Shown piece after piece: positions 37,101-44,431 of a DNA stretch of 64,000 bases (its first letter is position 1; every line of letters begins with the position of its first letter). A model generated the notes under the pieces. That model had not been told where the DNA came from and searched no databases. It worked only from the letters and a program-made list of their open reading frames with translations. Origin of the DNA: Candidatus Leptofilum gracile (lineage in GTDB: Bacteria > Chloroflexota > Anaerolineae > Promineifilales > Promineifilaceae); NCBI GenBank assembly GCA_016713825.1, contig JADJOJ010000006.1, forward strand, positions 310,001 through 374,000, written 5' to 3'. The position numbers and the translations under genes were made by a program.

Positions 37101-39095
37101 ACCATTCACAAAGGTGAGGGTGCCAGAAGTGGGCGTGTAATCCTGCCCGATTGTGGCGGTGCCCGGTGCGCTGGTGTAATCAACGGACACTTGTGCCGGA
37201 TCGTCGCTGTTCAGGGGGCGATTCAGCTTCACCACGATGTTGCCTGTGGTGCCTTCGGCCACGTTGTAGTTGGCGCTGGCGAAGGTTACTGCCAGGTCCG
37301 GGATTTCAGCGACGCCGTAAACGGCCGCATCATCCACGTAGTAAGTGCGTGCGCCAGAGGTGTTCAGTGTGCCCAGCGCCCAGCCGTGCACCTGCGTCAG
37401 CGTGAAGCCGTCGTTGGGCGCCCCGTTGCCGATATCTTTGCGCACAAAGCTGGCAAAGGGGAATTCAAAGAACTGCCAGCCAGAGAAATCGTCTACAAAG
37501 CTGACGCTAAACCGTTCGGCATCGTCGCGGGTGGAGCCGGGGTTGCGGTTGTCGATGAGGTCCACAAAGAGGGTGGTACCGCTGTTTTGGCCGTACAGCC
37601 AGAAGCTGAACCCTTGGTAGCTGCTCCAATTTTGCGGCACCCAGGTGTCGGCCGTGGCGTTTTCAAACGCATGCACAAAACCAGCAAACGAGAGCACGTC
37701 CCCGGTCATGGCCAGCACGTTGTTGCCTGCGGCAGAACCGGGCACGGGGGCCGGGGGCGCGTCGGTAATGGCAATGGAGATGGGGCTGCCGTCGCTAAAG
37801 GTGATAAAGCCCACAGAGACGCCGTCGCCGTCTGCGCCAGCGGGCAGGCCATTCTCAAAATCATCAATGATTTGAGACGGTGGTTGTGATCCACCTGTAA
37901 ACGAAATTTGGTCAAAATCAACTTCAACTGTAGAGCCAACAGCACCTTGAACACCGGCAACCACAATGACGATTTCGTCAAGGGCACCGTTAAACGTGCC
38001 GTCTCCACCAGTGAACTGATTCACAAAACTGCTTACGGGGGCGCTGATTAAGGTCCATTGGTCATCAAATGCAGCGCTTGTGAAAGTGGTGTCAAATCTA
38101 AAGGAATCTTCTGCACCATTGATCCAGCCGTTGCCATCCAGGTCTTCACGAATGGTAATTTCTAGCCTGTACTCATCAACCGTGGCATTGCTTTGGTTCA
38201 ATACCCAAATGTTGAATACAGGGTCGGCAGGCAAGGTTACCTGGGCGAGGTTGTCAAAATTCTTGAAAGTGCCACCGTAGAAATTGCTGGCGGTTCCTTC
38301 GCCACCCCAGCCGGTGCTAAAGTAGAAGCTGCCTTCTTGCGGCCGATCGCTTAAGGCACCACCGCCGCCACCGGCATTGTTGCCGCCAAAAAAGATCCAG
38401 TCAGAGGTGTCCCCATCTTCAAAATCATCAATAATTGTAGATGGCGTTCCAGAACTGAAAGAAATTTGGTCAAAATCAACTTCGACGGTAGAGCCAACAG
38501 CACCCTGAACACCGGCAACCACAATGACGATTTCATCAAGAGCGCCGTTAAATGTGCCGTCCCCACCGGTAAACTGATCTGCAAAGCTGCTAACGGGTGC
38601 GCTGATCAATGTCCATTGGTCATCAAACGCGGCACTCGTAAAAGTTGTGTCAAATCTAAAGGAATCTTCTGCACCATTGGTCCAGCCGTTGCCATCCAGG
38701 TCTTCACGAATGGTAATTTCTAGCCTGTACTCATCAACCGTGGCATTGCTTTGGTTCAATACCCAAATGTTGAGTACCGGGTCGGCAGGCAAGGTTACCT
38801 GGGCAAGGTTGTCAAAATTCTTGAAAGTGCCACCGTAGAAATTGCTGGCGGTTCCTTCGCCACCCCAGCCGGTGCTAAAGTAGAAGCTGCCTTCTTGTGG
38901 CCGATCGCTTAAGGCGCCACCGCCGCCACCGGCGTTATTGCCGCCAAAAAAGATCCAGTCAGAGGCGTCGCCATCTTCAAAATCGTCGATGACGACATCT
39001 GGCGTGGCGGCGGCCAGCGACAAGGGCACCAGAAAAATTGCCAACAACAAACTGGCCAAAGCCAGAAACGTAAATGCACGGATTTTCTTGTTCAT
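34110..39095 (-). CDS. Secreted multidomain GH16 beta-glucanase (laminarinase type) with CBMs, Calx-beta and beta-helix
   Basis: The 1661-residue protein starts with a signal peptide (FTFLALASLLLAIFLVPLSLAAA). Next are two near-identical 186-residue domains (about 34-405), a carbohydrate-binding-like domain (IIDDFENGLP to YYVDDAAVYG, about 410-600), a Calx-beta repeat (about 605-715), and a second copy of the carbohydrate-binding-like domain that is split twice: by a helical block of about 110 residues and by the GH16 catalytic domain (about 973-1226). GH16 shows NPENWSYEIGDG, the ExDxxE motif in TGEIDFMEYV (about 1107-1112) and MAVDYIRVYQ. The C-terminus is a CSLREA-type parallel beta-helix (SLADSGAGSLRDAIERIAPD). 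It should cleave beta-1,3-glucan outside the cell. Confidence 0.88.
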   Translation of the reverse strand: MNKKIRAFTFLALASLLLAIFLVPLSLAAATPDVVIDDFEDGDASDWIFFGGNNAGGGGGALSDRPQEGSFYFSTGWGGEGTASNFYGGTFKNFDNLAQVTLPADPVLNIWVLNQSNATVDEYRLEITIREDLDGNGWTNGAEDSFRFDTTFTSAAFDDQWTLISAPVSSFADQFTGGDGTFNGALDEIVIVVAGVQGAVGSTVEVDFDQISFSSGTPSTIIDDFEDGDTSDWIFFGGNNAGGGGGALSDRPQEGSFYFSTGWGGEGTASNFYGGTFKNFDNLAQVTLPADPVFNIWVLNQSNATVDEYRLEITIREDLDGNGWINGAEDSFRFDTTFTSAAFDDQWTLISAPVSSFVNQFTGGDGTFNGALDEIVIVVAGVQGAVGSTVEVDFDQISFTGGSQPPSQIIDDFENGLPAGADGDGVSVGFITFSDGSPISIAITDAPPAPVPGSAAGNNVLAMTGDVLSFAGFVHAFENATADTWVPQNWSSYQGFSFWLYGQNSGTTLFVDLIDNRNPGSTRDDAERFSVSFVDDFSGWQFFEFPFASFVRKDIGNGAPNDGFTLTQVHGWALGTLNTSGARTYYVDDAAVYGVAEIPDLAVTFASANYNVAEGTTGNIVVKLNRPLNSDDPAQVSVDYTSAPGTATIGQDYTPTSGTLTFVNGGPSELAFSLETFEDSKFEGGESVILRLSNPVDVAQGFSFQAGASIQDNDPYDINLLDDFEKGAYLWDASDLAGLGTQLMTATDPQAIPGQDAFETILQVSSTATAVQPMIQAAYDELDDLYPTGDFRVDLWLFLARQQLDRSLRSAYWENDAYLDASKGANVFTYLNVAITDLRLAGLPRHAPTAELDQLVAELMDSVAALAQNQLDLAVASGGNGSLIDQAEAQMTKAERDADRGRLVTAVAYYRNAWVKAAAAMRHVEPAAATFNRDFALGQDWSHGEALTLWYYGSNSGQEVTVNLKENRAPDPGPSGWNMVWSEEFNEPAGTPPNPENWSYEIGDGTVNGIPGWGNDEFQYYTDDPANAATDGNGNMVLTVREADGSLECYYGPCEYTSARLISWRKAEFAYGRIESRILVPDGEAGLWPAFWSLGTDIDVVQWPQTGEIDFMEYVSRLPNEIFGTVHGPGYAGGQSYGNVYDFGGPVSDNYHTFTIEWQPDRIEWYVDGILYHTATPADVSGEWVFNDPVFLLLNVAIGGNFGGTVDPNLQLPQSMAVDYIRVYQGPDTAERFETTFVDNFSGWQQVEIPFTSFVRSSAQPAGAPNDGLSFAEVWGYGFSLPAGSSAALDQVRVKPVPPPTALTVTSLADSGAGSLRDAIERIAPDGTITFDPTLAGGTIALTSGQLTVARSLTIDGSGAPGLTVSGNNASRVFQMAAGAVVNLNNLTVADGVGAPQGGGILNYGVLNLESVVVMDNTESSTGAPDFQFGGGGIYNGDGATLNMNNSAVMNNRTLGQPGGGIYGFFNSNITLTNSTVSGNVAGDVAGGLRTLGNVTVVNSTLSGNVSTAWHGGAMFSTDGTVTILNSTIVGNTAPGGTAGGLMIATFGAPVAATIQNSLIADNGTYNCQLEGNPALASLTSLGNNVVTDGSCQPVGSDIVVAAGGAGVDVLADNGGPTLTHALLTGSVAIDAANTAVCPSTDQRGIARDAACDIGAFESIP
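37890..39005 (-). repeat. 558-bp tandem duplication coding two domains of the GH16 protein
   Basis: Two copies lie head to tail at about 37890-38447 and 38448-39005; matching words are offset by exactly 558 bases (37903/38461, 38393/38951), which is 186 codons. The copies differ mainly at scattered third positions, so the duplication looks recent or homogenised. Confidence 0.9.
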
Positions 39096-39098
39096 CAA

Positions 39099-39346
39099 TC
39101 TTTTTCATCCTTACAGGAGATGGTTTGTTGCATGGTTGTGCTGTTATCATCCTGTGCTGCGGGTTCATGCTTGCGGCTTCCCCTCGTCTTTTACGGCATA
39201 AAACCCAATCATTATGTCTACAATGTGGTTGATGTTGCGAAGGAAATGATTCGATTTATTGTTCGATAGGTTGCCTCCTTAAGATGGTGGTTAGTGGTTG
39301 TATGTGGGTGGTTGGTGGTTGGCTACCAGCCACTAACCACCAGCAG
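39099..39346. other. Gap between two GH16 genes with a GGTGGTTAGTGG-family repeat
   Basis: At 39283-39350 GGTGGTTAGTGGTTG faces CCACTAACCACCAGC, as in 9880-9932 and 50689-50750. The rest (39115-39280) carries no ORF and no copy of the LacI-type operator found upstream of the transporter. Confidence 0.6.
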
Positions 39347-40189
39347 CTACACTCCTTCTTTTTCGTAAATGCGAACGTAATCGATTTTCATGGTTTGGGG
39401 GAAGGTGGCGGTGCCGTCTGGGTAGCCGGGCCATTCGCCGCCCACAGCCAGGTTGAGGATGATGTAAAATTCATGGTTGTAGACCCATTCGCCGGGAACG
39501 GCCGTTGGCGTCAATTTCTGGTACATCTGGTCATCTACATACCAGCGAATTTCGTCTTCTTCCCACTCGATGGCAAAAACGTGAAAATTGTCGGTGTAGC
39601 GTGCGCCGCCGGGCAGCCGCCGAGACGTGCCCACGCCGTCGCCGCCAGAATAGCGAGGGCCGTGCACCGTGCCGTGAATCAGCGACGGTTCCGAGCCGAT
39701 GTTTTCCATGATGTCGATTTCGCCGCAGAAGGGCCAGCCGACTTCGTCGATGTTGGTGCCCAGCATCCAAAAGGCGGGCCACAGGCTTTGGCCAACGGGA
39801 ATTTGGATGCGGGCTTCGATACGGCCGTACTGCACCTCCACCTTCCCCTGCGAACTCAGCCGGGCCGAGGTGTACAGCTTGCCGCTGACATTTTCTTTGA
39901 GCGCCTGAATCACCAAAACGCCATCTTCAATGTAAGAATTTTTGGGATCGTCGCTGTAATATTGCGCCTCGCCGTTGCCCCAGCCGTGCCCGCCCACCTC
40001 ATGCGTCCAGTTGGCCAGATCAATCTCTGGGCCGTCAAACTCGTCTTGCCAGACCAGGTTCCACCCCTCGCGCACCCACGCTGGCGTGGGCGTGGGGGCC
40101 GGTGTGGCCGTGGGCGTTGGCGCGGCAGTGGCCGCGCTGCATGCGGCCAGCAGTAAAAGGGTGATGAGTAAGATGGTTTTGCGAATCAC
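39347..40189 (-). CDS. Lipoprotein GH16 endo-beta-1,3-glucanase
   Basis: A 280-residue enzyme with a lipoprotein signal peptide (LLITLLLLAAC, cysteine about residue 16) and a Thr/Pro tether (PTPTATPAPTPTPAWV), so it is anchored on the outside of the cell membrane. The GH16 domain reads WNLVWQDEFDGPEID, YTSARLSSQGK, WPAFWMLGTNIDEVGWPFCG and the catalytic motif GEIDIMENIG (ExDxxE, nucleophile and acid glutamates), ending MKIDYVRIYEK. The features fit laminarinase-type GH16. Unlike the giant GH16 to its left it is a single-domain enzyme; the two share the catalytic fold but not the accessory modules. Confidence 0.92.
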   Translation of the reverse strand: MIRKTILLITLLLLAACSAATAAPTPTATPAPTPTPAWVREGWNLVWQDEFDGPEIDLANWTHEVGGHGWGNGEAQYYSDDPKNSYIEDGVLVIQALKENVSGKLYTSARLSSQGKVEVQYGRIEARIQIPVGQSLWPAFWMLGTNIDEVGWPFCGEIDIMENIGSEPSLIHGTVHGPRYSGGDGVGTSRRLPGGARYTDNFHVFAIEWEEDEIRWYVDDQMYQKLTPTAVPGEWVYNHEFYIILNLAVGGEWPGYPDGTATFPQTMKIDYVRIYEKEGV

Positions 40190-40206
40190 AGTTGTTTTCC
40201 TCTAAA

Positions 40207-40289
40207 AATCTCCCCCTCCCTAGCCCTTCCCCGACGGGGAGGGAACCAGATTCCCCCTCCCGTCGGGAGGGGGTTAGGGGGAGGGCTTT
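40207..40289. repeat. GGGAGGGGGTTAGGGGGAGGG-family repeat
   Basis: CCCCCTCCCTAGCCCTTCCCC, GACGGGGAGGG, CCCCCTCCCGTCGGGAGGGG and TTAGGGGGAGGGC follow one another as interleaved palindromes. It fills the gap between the GH3 and GH16 genes of the same operon and could reduce read-through to the GH16 gene. Confidence 0.75.
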
Positions 40290-40291
40290 TA

Positions 40292-42238
40292 TCAACAATC
40301 GGGCAGCGGCGGCGTGCTTTGGCTGGTGGTGAGGCCGTAGCCAAAGGGAAACAGCGGTGCGGCGCAGCCGTCTGTAGGCAGGTTGGCAAAATCAAAGGGC
40401 AGTTGGTCCATGTGGCGCGGCCAGGTGTAGGCCAGCGTGCCGCTGAACTCATAGCTGCCAAACAGCACGTCGGCCACGCCCGCCCCCTCGGTGCCGGGCA
40501 GCCAGGCCGCCACGATGGCGTCGGCCACGGGCAGCAGTTCGGTGATGATGAGCGGCCGTCCTGAAAGCAGCACGATGACCAGCTTGTTGCTGTGCTCGCG
40601 CAGCCGCTGGATGGCGTTCAGGTCCGCTTCGCTTAAAAAGAGGGCGTCGCTGTCCCCCTGGCCTTCGGCATACGGCCGTTCCCCTACCACCACCACGCCC
40701 ACATCGGCCATCGTTGGATTGCCGTTGTCGTCGGTAATGCGCTCGAAGTTGCCAAAGCGGTTGTAATGCAGCTGGGTGTTGGCCGAGATGGCGCTCTCGA
40801 TGCCGTCTAAAATGGTTGTGCCAGGGGTGATTTTCCCACTGCCCCCCTGCCACTCAATCGACCAGCCGCCAGCCTGAAGGCCAATATCATCCGCCGCTTC
40901 ACCCGCCACGAAGATGACGGCCGTTTCCGGATCAAGCGGCAGCGTTGCGCTATCGTGGTGCAGCAAAACCAGCGATTCACGCACCGCCTGGCGCGCCAGG
41001 GCGCGGTGTTCGGCGGAGCCAACGGTTGGGAGGAGGGTGTCGTCGGGCAACGGCCGTTCAAACAGCCCCAGCTCAAACTTCACCGTCAAAATGCGGCGCA
41101 CCGCATCGTCGATCCGCGCCTGGGGCACGTCGCCATTTTCCACCGCTGCCGTCAGCGCCTGGATGAACAGTTCGTACTCGTAAGGCACCATGTTCATGTC
41201 GATGCCCGCGTTGATGGCCGAGACAACCGCTTCGTAATAGTTGTCGTCTACCTGGTCGATGGCCGCCCAGTCGGACACCACAAAGCCGCTAAAGCCCAGC
41301 TCACCCTTCAACACGTCGGTGATCAGGTATTGCTGCTCGTGCATTTTGGTGCCATTCCAGCTGGAGTAAGAGACCATGATGCTGCGCGCACCCGCCTCGA
41401 TGGCGGCGACGTAGGGGGGCAGATGCACGGCGCGGAGCGTGGCTTCGTCTAGCGGGGTGTCTCCCTGGTCGATTTCGTAATTATTGGTGCGGGAGCTGCC
41501 CCAGACGGTGCCGCCATCCCCGACAAAATGTTTGGGCGTGCCGATGATGGTGGAAACGGCCGTTAAATCATCCCCTTGCAGCCCGGCCAGGTACGCGGCG
41601 CTCAGCTCGGTGACCAGCGCCGTGTTCTCGCTGTACCCTTCGTAGGTGCGCCCCCAGCGGATATCTTGGGGAATGCTGACGGCTGGGGCGTAATTCCAAT
41701 AGATGCCGGTAGCGGCCGTTTCCAGCGCCGTCACCTGCCCGATCTGGCGCACCAGGTCCGCGTTGCGGGTAGCGCCCAGGCCAATGTTGTGCGGAAACAG
41801 CACCGCCCCCACCACGTTGTTGTGCCCGTGCACCGCGTCTACGCCGTACAGCAGCGGAATAGCCAGCCGCGTTTCCAGGGCAAAGGATTGGTAGCCATTC
41901 ACCATTTCCAGCCATTCGGCCGGATTGTTAACGCGCGGCGCGCCGCCGCCCCCGCTCAGCAGCGCGCCAATGCCCAGCTCGGTGATGTCGGCATCAACGA
42001 TGCTGTTTTTCTCTACCAGGGTCATCTGCCCGATTTTTTCGGCCAGGGTGAGGCGTGCCAGCAAATCCTCGGCCCGCGCGGCGGGGGGCAGCGAGGGGTC
42101 CAGGTAAGCTGGGGTGCTGCTGGTTTCAGGGGCGGATGTGGGGGTGGAAACGGCCGTTTCCACCTCACCATCACAGGCAGTTCCCCCAACCAGCACGCTC
42201 AGCAACAGTACAAGCCAAAAAAATCGCAGACGCATCAT
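40292..42238 (-). CDS. Lipoprotein GH3 beta-glucosidase
   Basis: The 648-residue protein has a lipobox (SVLVGGTAC, Cys about 22) and a Thr/Ser-rich tether, so it is surface-anchored. The GH3 barrel shows LTLAEKIGQMTLVEKN, YGVDAVHGHNN, GIYWNYAPAVSIPQDIRWGR, TPKHFVGDG and the nucleophile segment GFSGFVVSDWAAI. The C-terminal domain continues with a catalytic-acid region (WLPGTEGAGVADVLFG). It should release glucose from the non-reducing ends of beta-glucan oligosaccharides. Its ATG directly abuts the stop codon of the permease gene, with GGAG inside that gene's end, so it is translationally linked to the transporter. Confidence 0.93.
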   Translation of the reverse strand: MMRLRFFWLVLLLSVLVGGTACDGEVETAVSTPTSAPETSSTPAYLDPSLPPAARAEDLLARLTLAEKIGQMTLVEKNSIVDADITELGIGALLSGGGGAPRVNNPAEWLEMVNGYQSFALETRLAIPLLYGVDAVHGHNNVVGAVLFPHNIGLGATRNADLVRQIGQVTALETAATGIYWNYAPAVSIPQDIRWGRTYEGYSENTALVTELSAAYLAGLQGDDLTAVSTIIGTPKHFVGDGGTVWGSSRTNNYEIDQGDTPLDEATLRAVHLPPYVAAIEAGARSIMVSYSSWNGTKMHEQQYLITDVLKGELGFSGFVVSDWAAIDQVDDNYYEAVVSAINAGIDMNMVPYEYELFIQALTAAVENGDVPQARIDDAVRRILTVKFELGLFERPLPDDTLLPTVGSAEHRALARQAVRESLVLLHHDSATLPLDPETAVIFVAGEAADDIGLQAGGWSIEWQGGSGKITPGTTILDGIESAISANTQLHYNRFGNFERITDDNGNPTMADVGVVVVGERPYAEGQGDSDALFLSEADLNAIQRLREHSNKLVIVLLSGRPLIITELLPVADAIVAAWLPGTEGAGVADVLFGSYEFSGTLAYTWPRHMDQLPFDFANLPTDGCAAPLFPFGYGLTTSQSTPPLPDC

Positions 42239-43318
42239 TTACTTCTCCACACCCGTAATGACCACGCCCTGGATGAACGTCTTTTGGGCAAAGAAGAACA
42301 CAATCAACGGGATCACCGCCGCCGTCAGCGACGCTGCCTGAATCAGATTATCCTGGCCTTCGTACAAACCGTTGAACCCGTTCAGCCCCACCGTAATCGG
42401 GTACAGGGTCGGGTTGCCAGCCAGGTAGATCAGCGGACCAAAGAAATCGTTCCAGGCAAAGAAGAAGTGGAACAGCGTCACTGCTAGCAAAGCCGCCCGC
42501 GCCTGTGGCAAAATCACCGACCAGAAGACGCGGAAATGCCCGGCCCCATCAATCATGGCTGCTTCATCCAACGCCCGGGGAATGCCCAGGAAAAATTGGC
42601 GCAGCAAGAAGATGTTGTATCCGTTGGCAAAAAACTGGGGCACAATGAGCGGCCACCAGGTTCCCACCCAACCGATTCGGTTAAAAAAGGCATACGTGGG
42701 CACCAGCGTCACCGCCGGGGGCAGAATGATGGTGGCCATCACCACCAGGAACAGCGTGCCCTTGCCGGGGATGCTGTAGCGGGCAAAGCCATACGCCACC
42801 AGCGCTGCCGATGAAACCGCGCCAATGGTGCTCACCACGGCATAAAACACCGTGTTTCCCAACAAGCGGGGGAAGTTGATGGTGGTCCAGGCGTCGCGGA
42901 AGTTGCTCCAAACGGGGTCCCATTGCCACGCTTGCTCAAGGGTGCGCCAGCGCCCTTCCCACGGGATCAGGCCTGCGGCGGGATTATCTGGGTCAATAAA
43001 TTCGCTAGATTCACGTCCTCGGTTAATGAGAGCCCATTCTTCGATACGGCCGTCAACCGGCACCTCAAAAACGTCATACGCTCTCCCTTCATATTCAAAC
43101 GTCACCGGGGAAGCCGGGTACCAGGGCGCACCAGCGGTAGAAACCTGGGTATCGGTTTTCAGCGACGTGACGATCCCATAGCCCATCGGCAGCAAGAAGA
43201 TGAAGAGGACAACGGCCGTAAGCACCGTCATCGAGACAGCATTCAAGCGTTGACGCGCTTTTGGAGATAAGCGTTGTGTTGAACTGGAACGACTCTTGGG
43301 TATTGTTACAGAAGCCAT
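42239..43318 (-). CDS. Sugar ABC transporter permease (MalG type)
   Basis: This 359-residue inner permease has an N-terminal cytoplasmic tail, a first helix (VLTAVVLFIFLLPMGYGIVT), a large extracellular loop, then five more helices and the coupling motif EAAMIDGAGHFRVFWSVILPQARAAL (EAA loop). It ends in the typical MalG tail (FFAQKTFIQGVVITGVEK). The ATG at 43318 has GGAGGA upstream and starts four bases after the stop of the first permease, so I prefer it to the ORF start at 43375. No ATPase gene is nearby; these systems often use a shared MsmK/MalK-type ATPase encoded elsewhere. Confidence 0.93.
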   Translation of the reverse strand: MASVTIPKSRSSSTQRLSPKARQRLNAVSMTVLTAVVLFIFLLPMGYGIVTSLKTDTQVSTAGAPWYPASPVTFEYEGRAYDVFEVPVDGRIEEWALINRGRESSEFIDPDNPAAGLIPWEGRWRTLEQAWQWDPVWSNFRDAWTTINFPRLLGNTVFYAVVSTIGAVSSAALVAYGFARYSIPGKGTLFLVVMATIILPPAVTLVPTYAFFNRIGWVGTWWPLIVPQFFANGYNIFLLRQFFLGIPRALDEAAMIDGAGHFRVFWSVILPQARAALLAVTLFHFFFAWNDFFGPLIYLAGNPTLYPITVGLNGFNGLYEGQDNLIQAASLTAAVIPLIVFFFAQKTFIQGVVITGVEK

Positions 43319-43322
43319 CTGC

Positions 43323-44303
43323 TTATTCCTCCCCGGCGTAGTAAACCCAGTAACGGGCACTGCCAAATAAAACAACGGTTAAAACAAGAGAAACGATGAA
43401 GATCAGCCAGGCAATTGTGGCACCGTATCCCATATTGAAGAACTTAAACGCCTGATTGTAGAAGTAGATGCCCACATAATTGGTCGTGCCGTCGGGGAAG
43501 CCATTACCGCCGTTTAAAACAAACGGCACCAGGAAATATTGCATCAGGCCAATGGCTCCTAACACAATGTTGTAAAAAAGAACCGGCGAGATCATCGGCA
43601 CAGTGATACTGATCAACTGTCGCCAATAGCCAGCCCCATCAATTTCCGCCGCCTCATACATTTCTGTAGGCACACCTTGTAAACCGGCCAGCGTAATCAT
43701 CATCGTGTTGCCCACGCCCCATAGGCCGATAAAGGTGAGCGTGAAGTAAATCAACTTCGGATCTGCCAGCCAACGCAGACCGCTAACCCCCACCGCTTCA
43801 ATGCCAAAAACGTTTTGCAACAAGATGTTGTACCAACCCGTTTGCTCATTGAGAACGCCACCCCAAATCAAGACAGTAGCGACCAAAGGCACCATTGTTG
43901 GCATAAAAAACATCGTGCGGAAAAATGCCTTGCCGCGCACGCTTTTTGAGTTCATCAAAAGCGCCAGCATCAAGGCAAAGATCATCCCGATAGGTAAGGA
44001 AATAGCAGCAAACAAAAATGTAACCCCAAACGATTCATAAACATTAGGGTCACTAAATAGAGCCCGCTGCCAGTTGTCGAAACCGACAAATTCTGTTGCT
44101 TCTGGGACGGCCAGGTTGAAACTTACTAAAGAAAAGCCAAACGAAGCAATAAATGGGAGTAGATAGAAAATAACAATACCAATGAGCCACGGACTAAGAA
44201 AAATCAAACCCCACTTGATTTGTTCTTTTTCAATGCGGCCTCGTTTCTCTTTTTTGCCGACCTGAGTTCCCTCAGTGATGGCATCTGGTGTAATAGCCTC
44301 CAT
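43323..44303 (-). CDS. Sugar ABC transporter permease (MalF type)
   Basis: The protein of 326 residues has six predicted membrane helices (WGLIFLSPWLIGIVIFYLLPF at the start) and the EAA-loop signature YEAAEIDGAGYWRQLISITVPMISPVLF that binds the ATPase. It pairs with the MalG-type permease immediately downstream and the binding protein upstream. The ATG at 44303 (MEAITPD) is chosen because GGAGG lies eight bases before it; two earlier in-frame ATG codons lack this. Together the three genes form an oligosaccharide importer of the carbohydrate uptake 1 type. Confidence 0.93.
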   Translation of the reverse strand: MEAITPDAITEGTQVGKKEKRGRIEKEQIKWGLIFLSPWLIGIVIFYLLPFIASFGFSLVSFNLAVPEATEFVGFDNWQRALFSDPNVYESFGVTFLFAAISLPIGMIFALMLALLMNSKSVRGKAFFRTMFFMPTMVPLVATVLIWGGVLNEQTGWYNILLQNVFGIEAVGVSGLRWLADPKLIYFTLTFIGLWGVGNTMMITLAGLQGVPTEMYEAAEIDGAGYWRQLISITVPMISPVLFYNIVLGAIGLMQYFLVPFVLNGGNGFPDGTTNYVGIYFYNQAFKFFNMGYGATIAWLIFIVSLVLTVVLFGSARYWVYYAGEE

Positions 44304-44382
44304 CTTTCCATCCTCCGTTAGCATCGCACATTGGCGACACCGCTTAAAGAGCTTCCCCAAAACTCACAAATAGATAAAGCAG

Positions 44383-44413
44383 AAGGGCATTAACAAATTT
44401 TGTTAATGCCCTT
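44383..44413. terminator. Hairpin between the binding protein and permease genes
   Basis: AAGGGCATTAACAAA and TTTGTTAATGCCCTT form a perfect 15-bp stem in the gap after the binding protein gene. Such stem-loops commonly stop most transcripts or protect the upstream mRNA, giving more binding protein than permease. Confidence 0.8.
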
Positions 44414-44431
44414 TTGCTATTTCAGAAAAAC

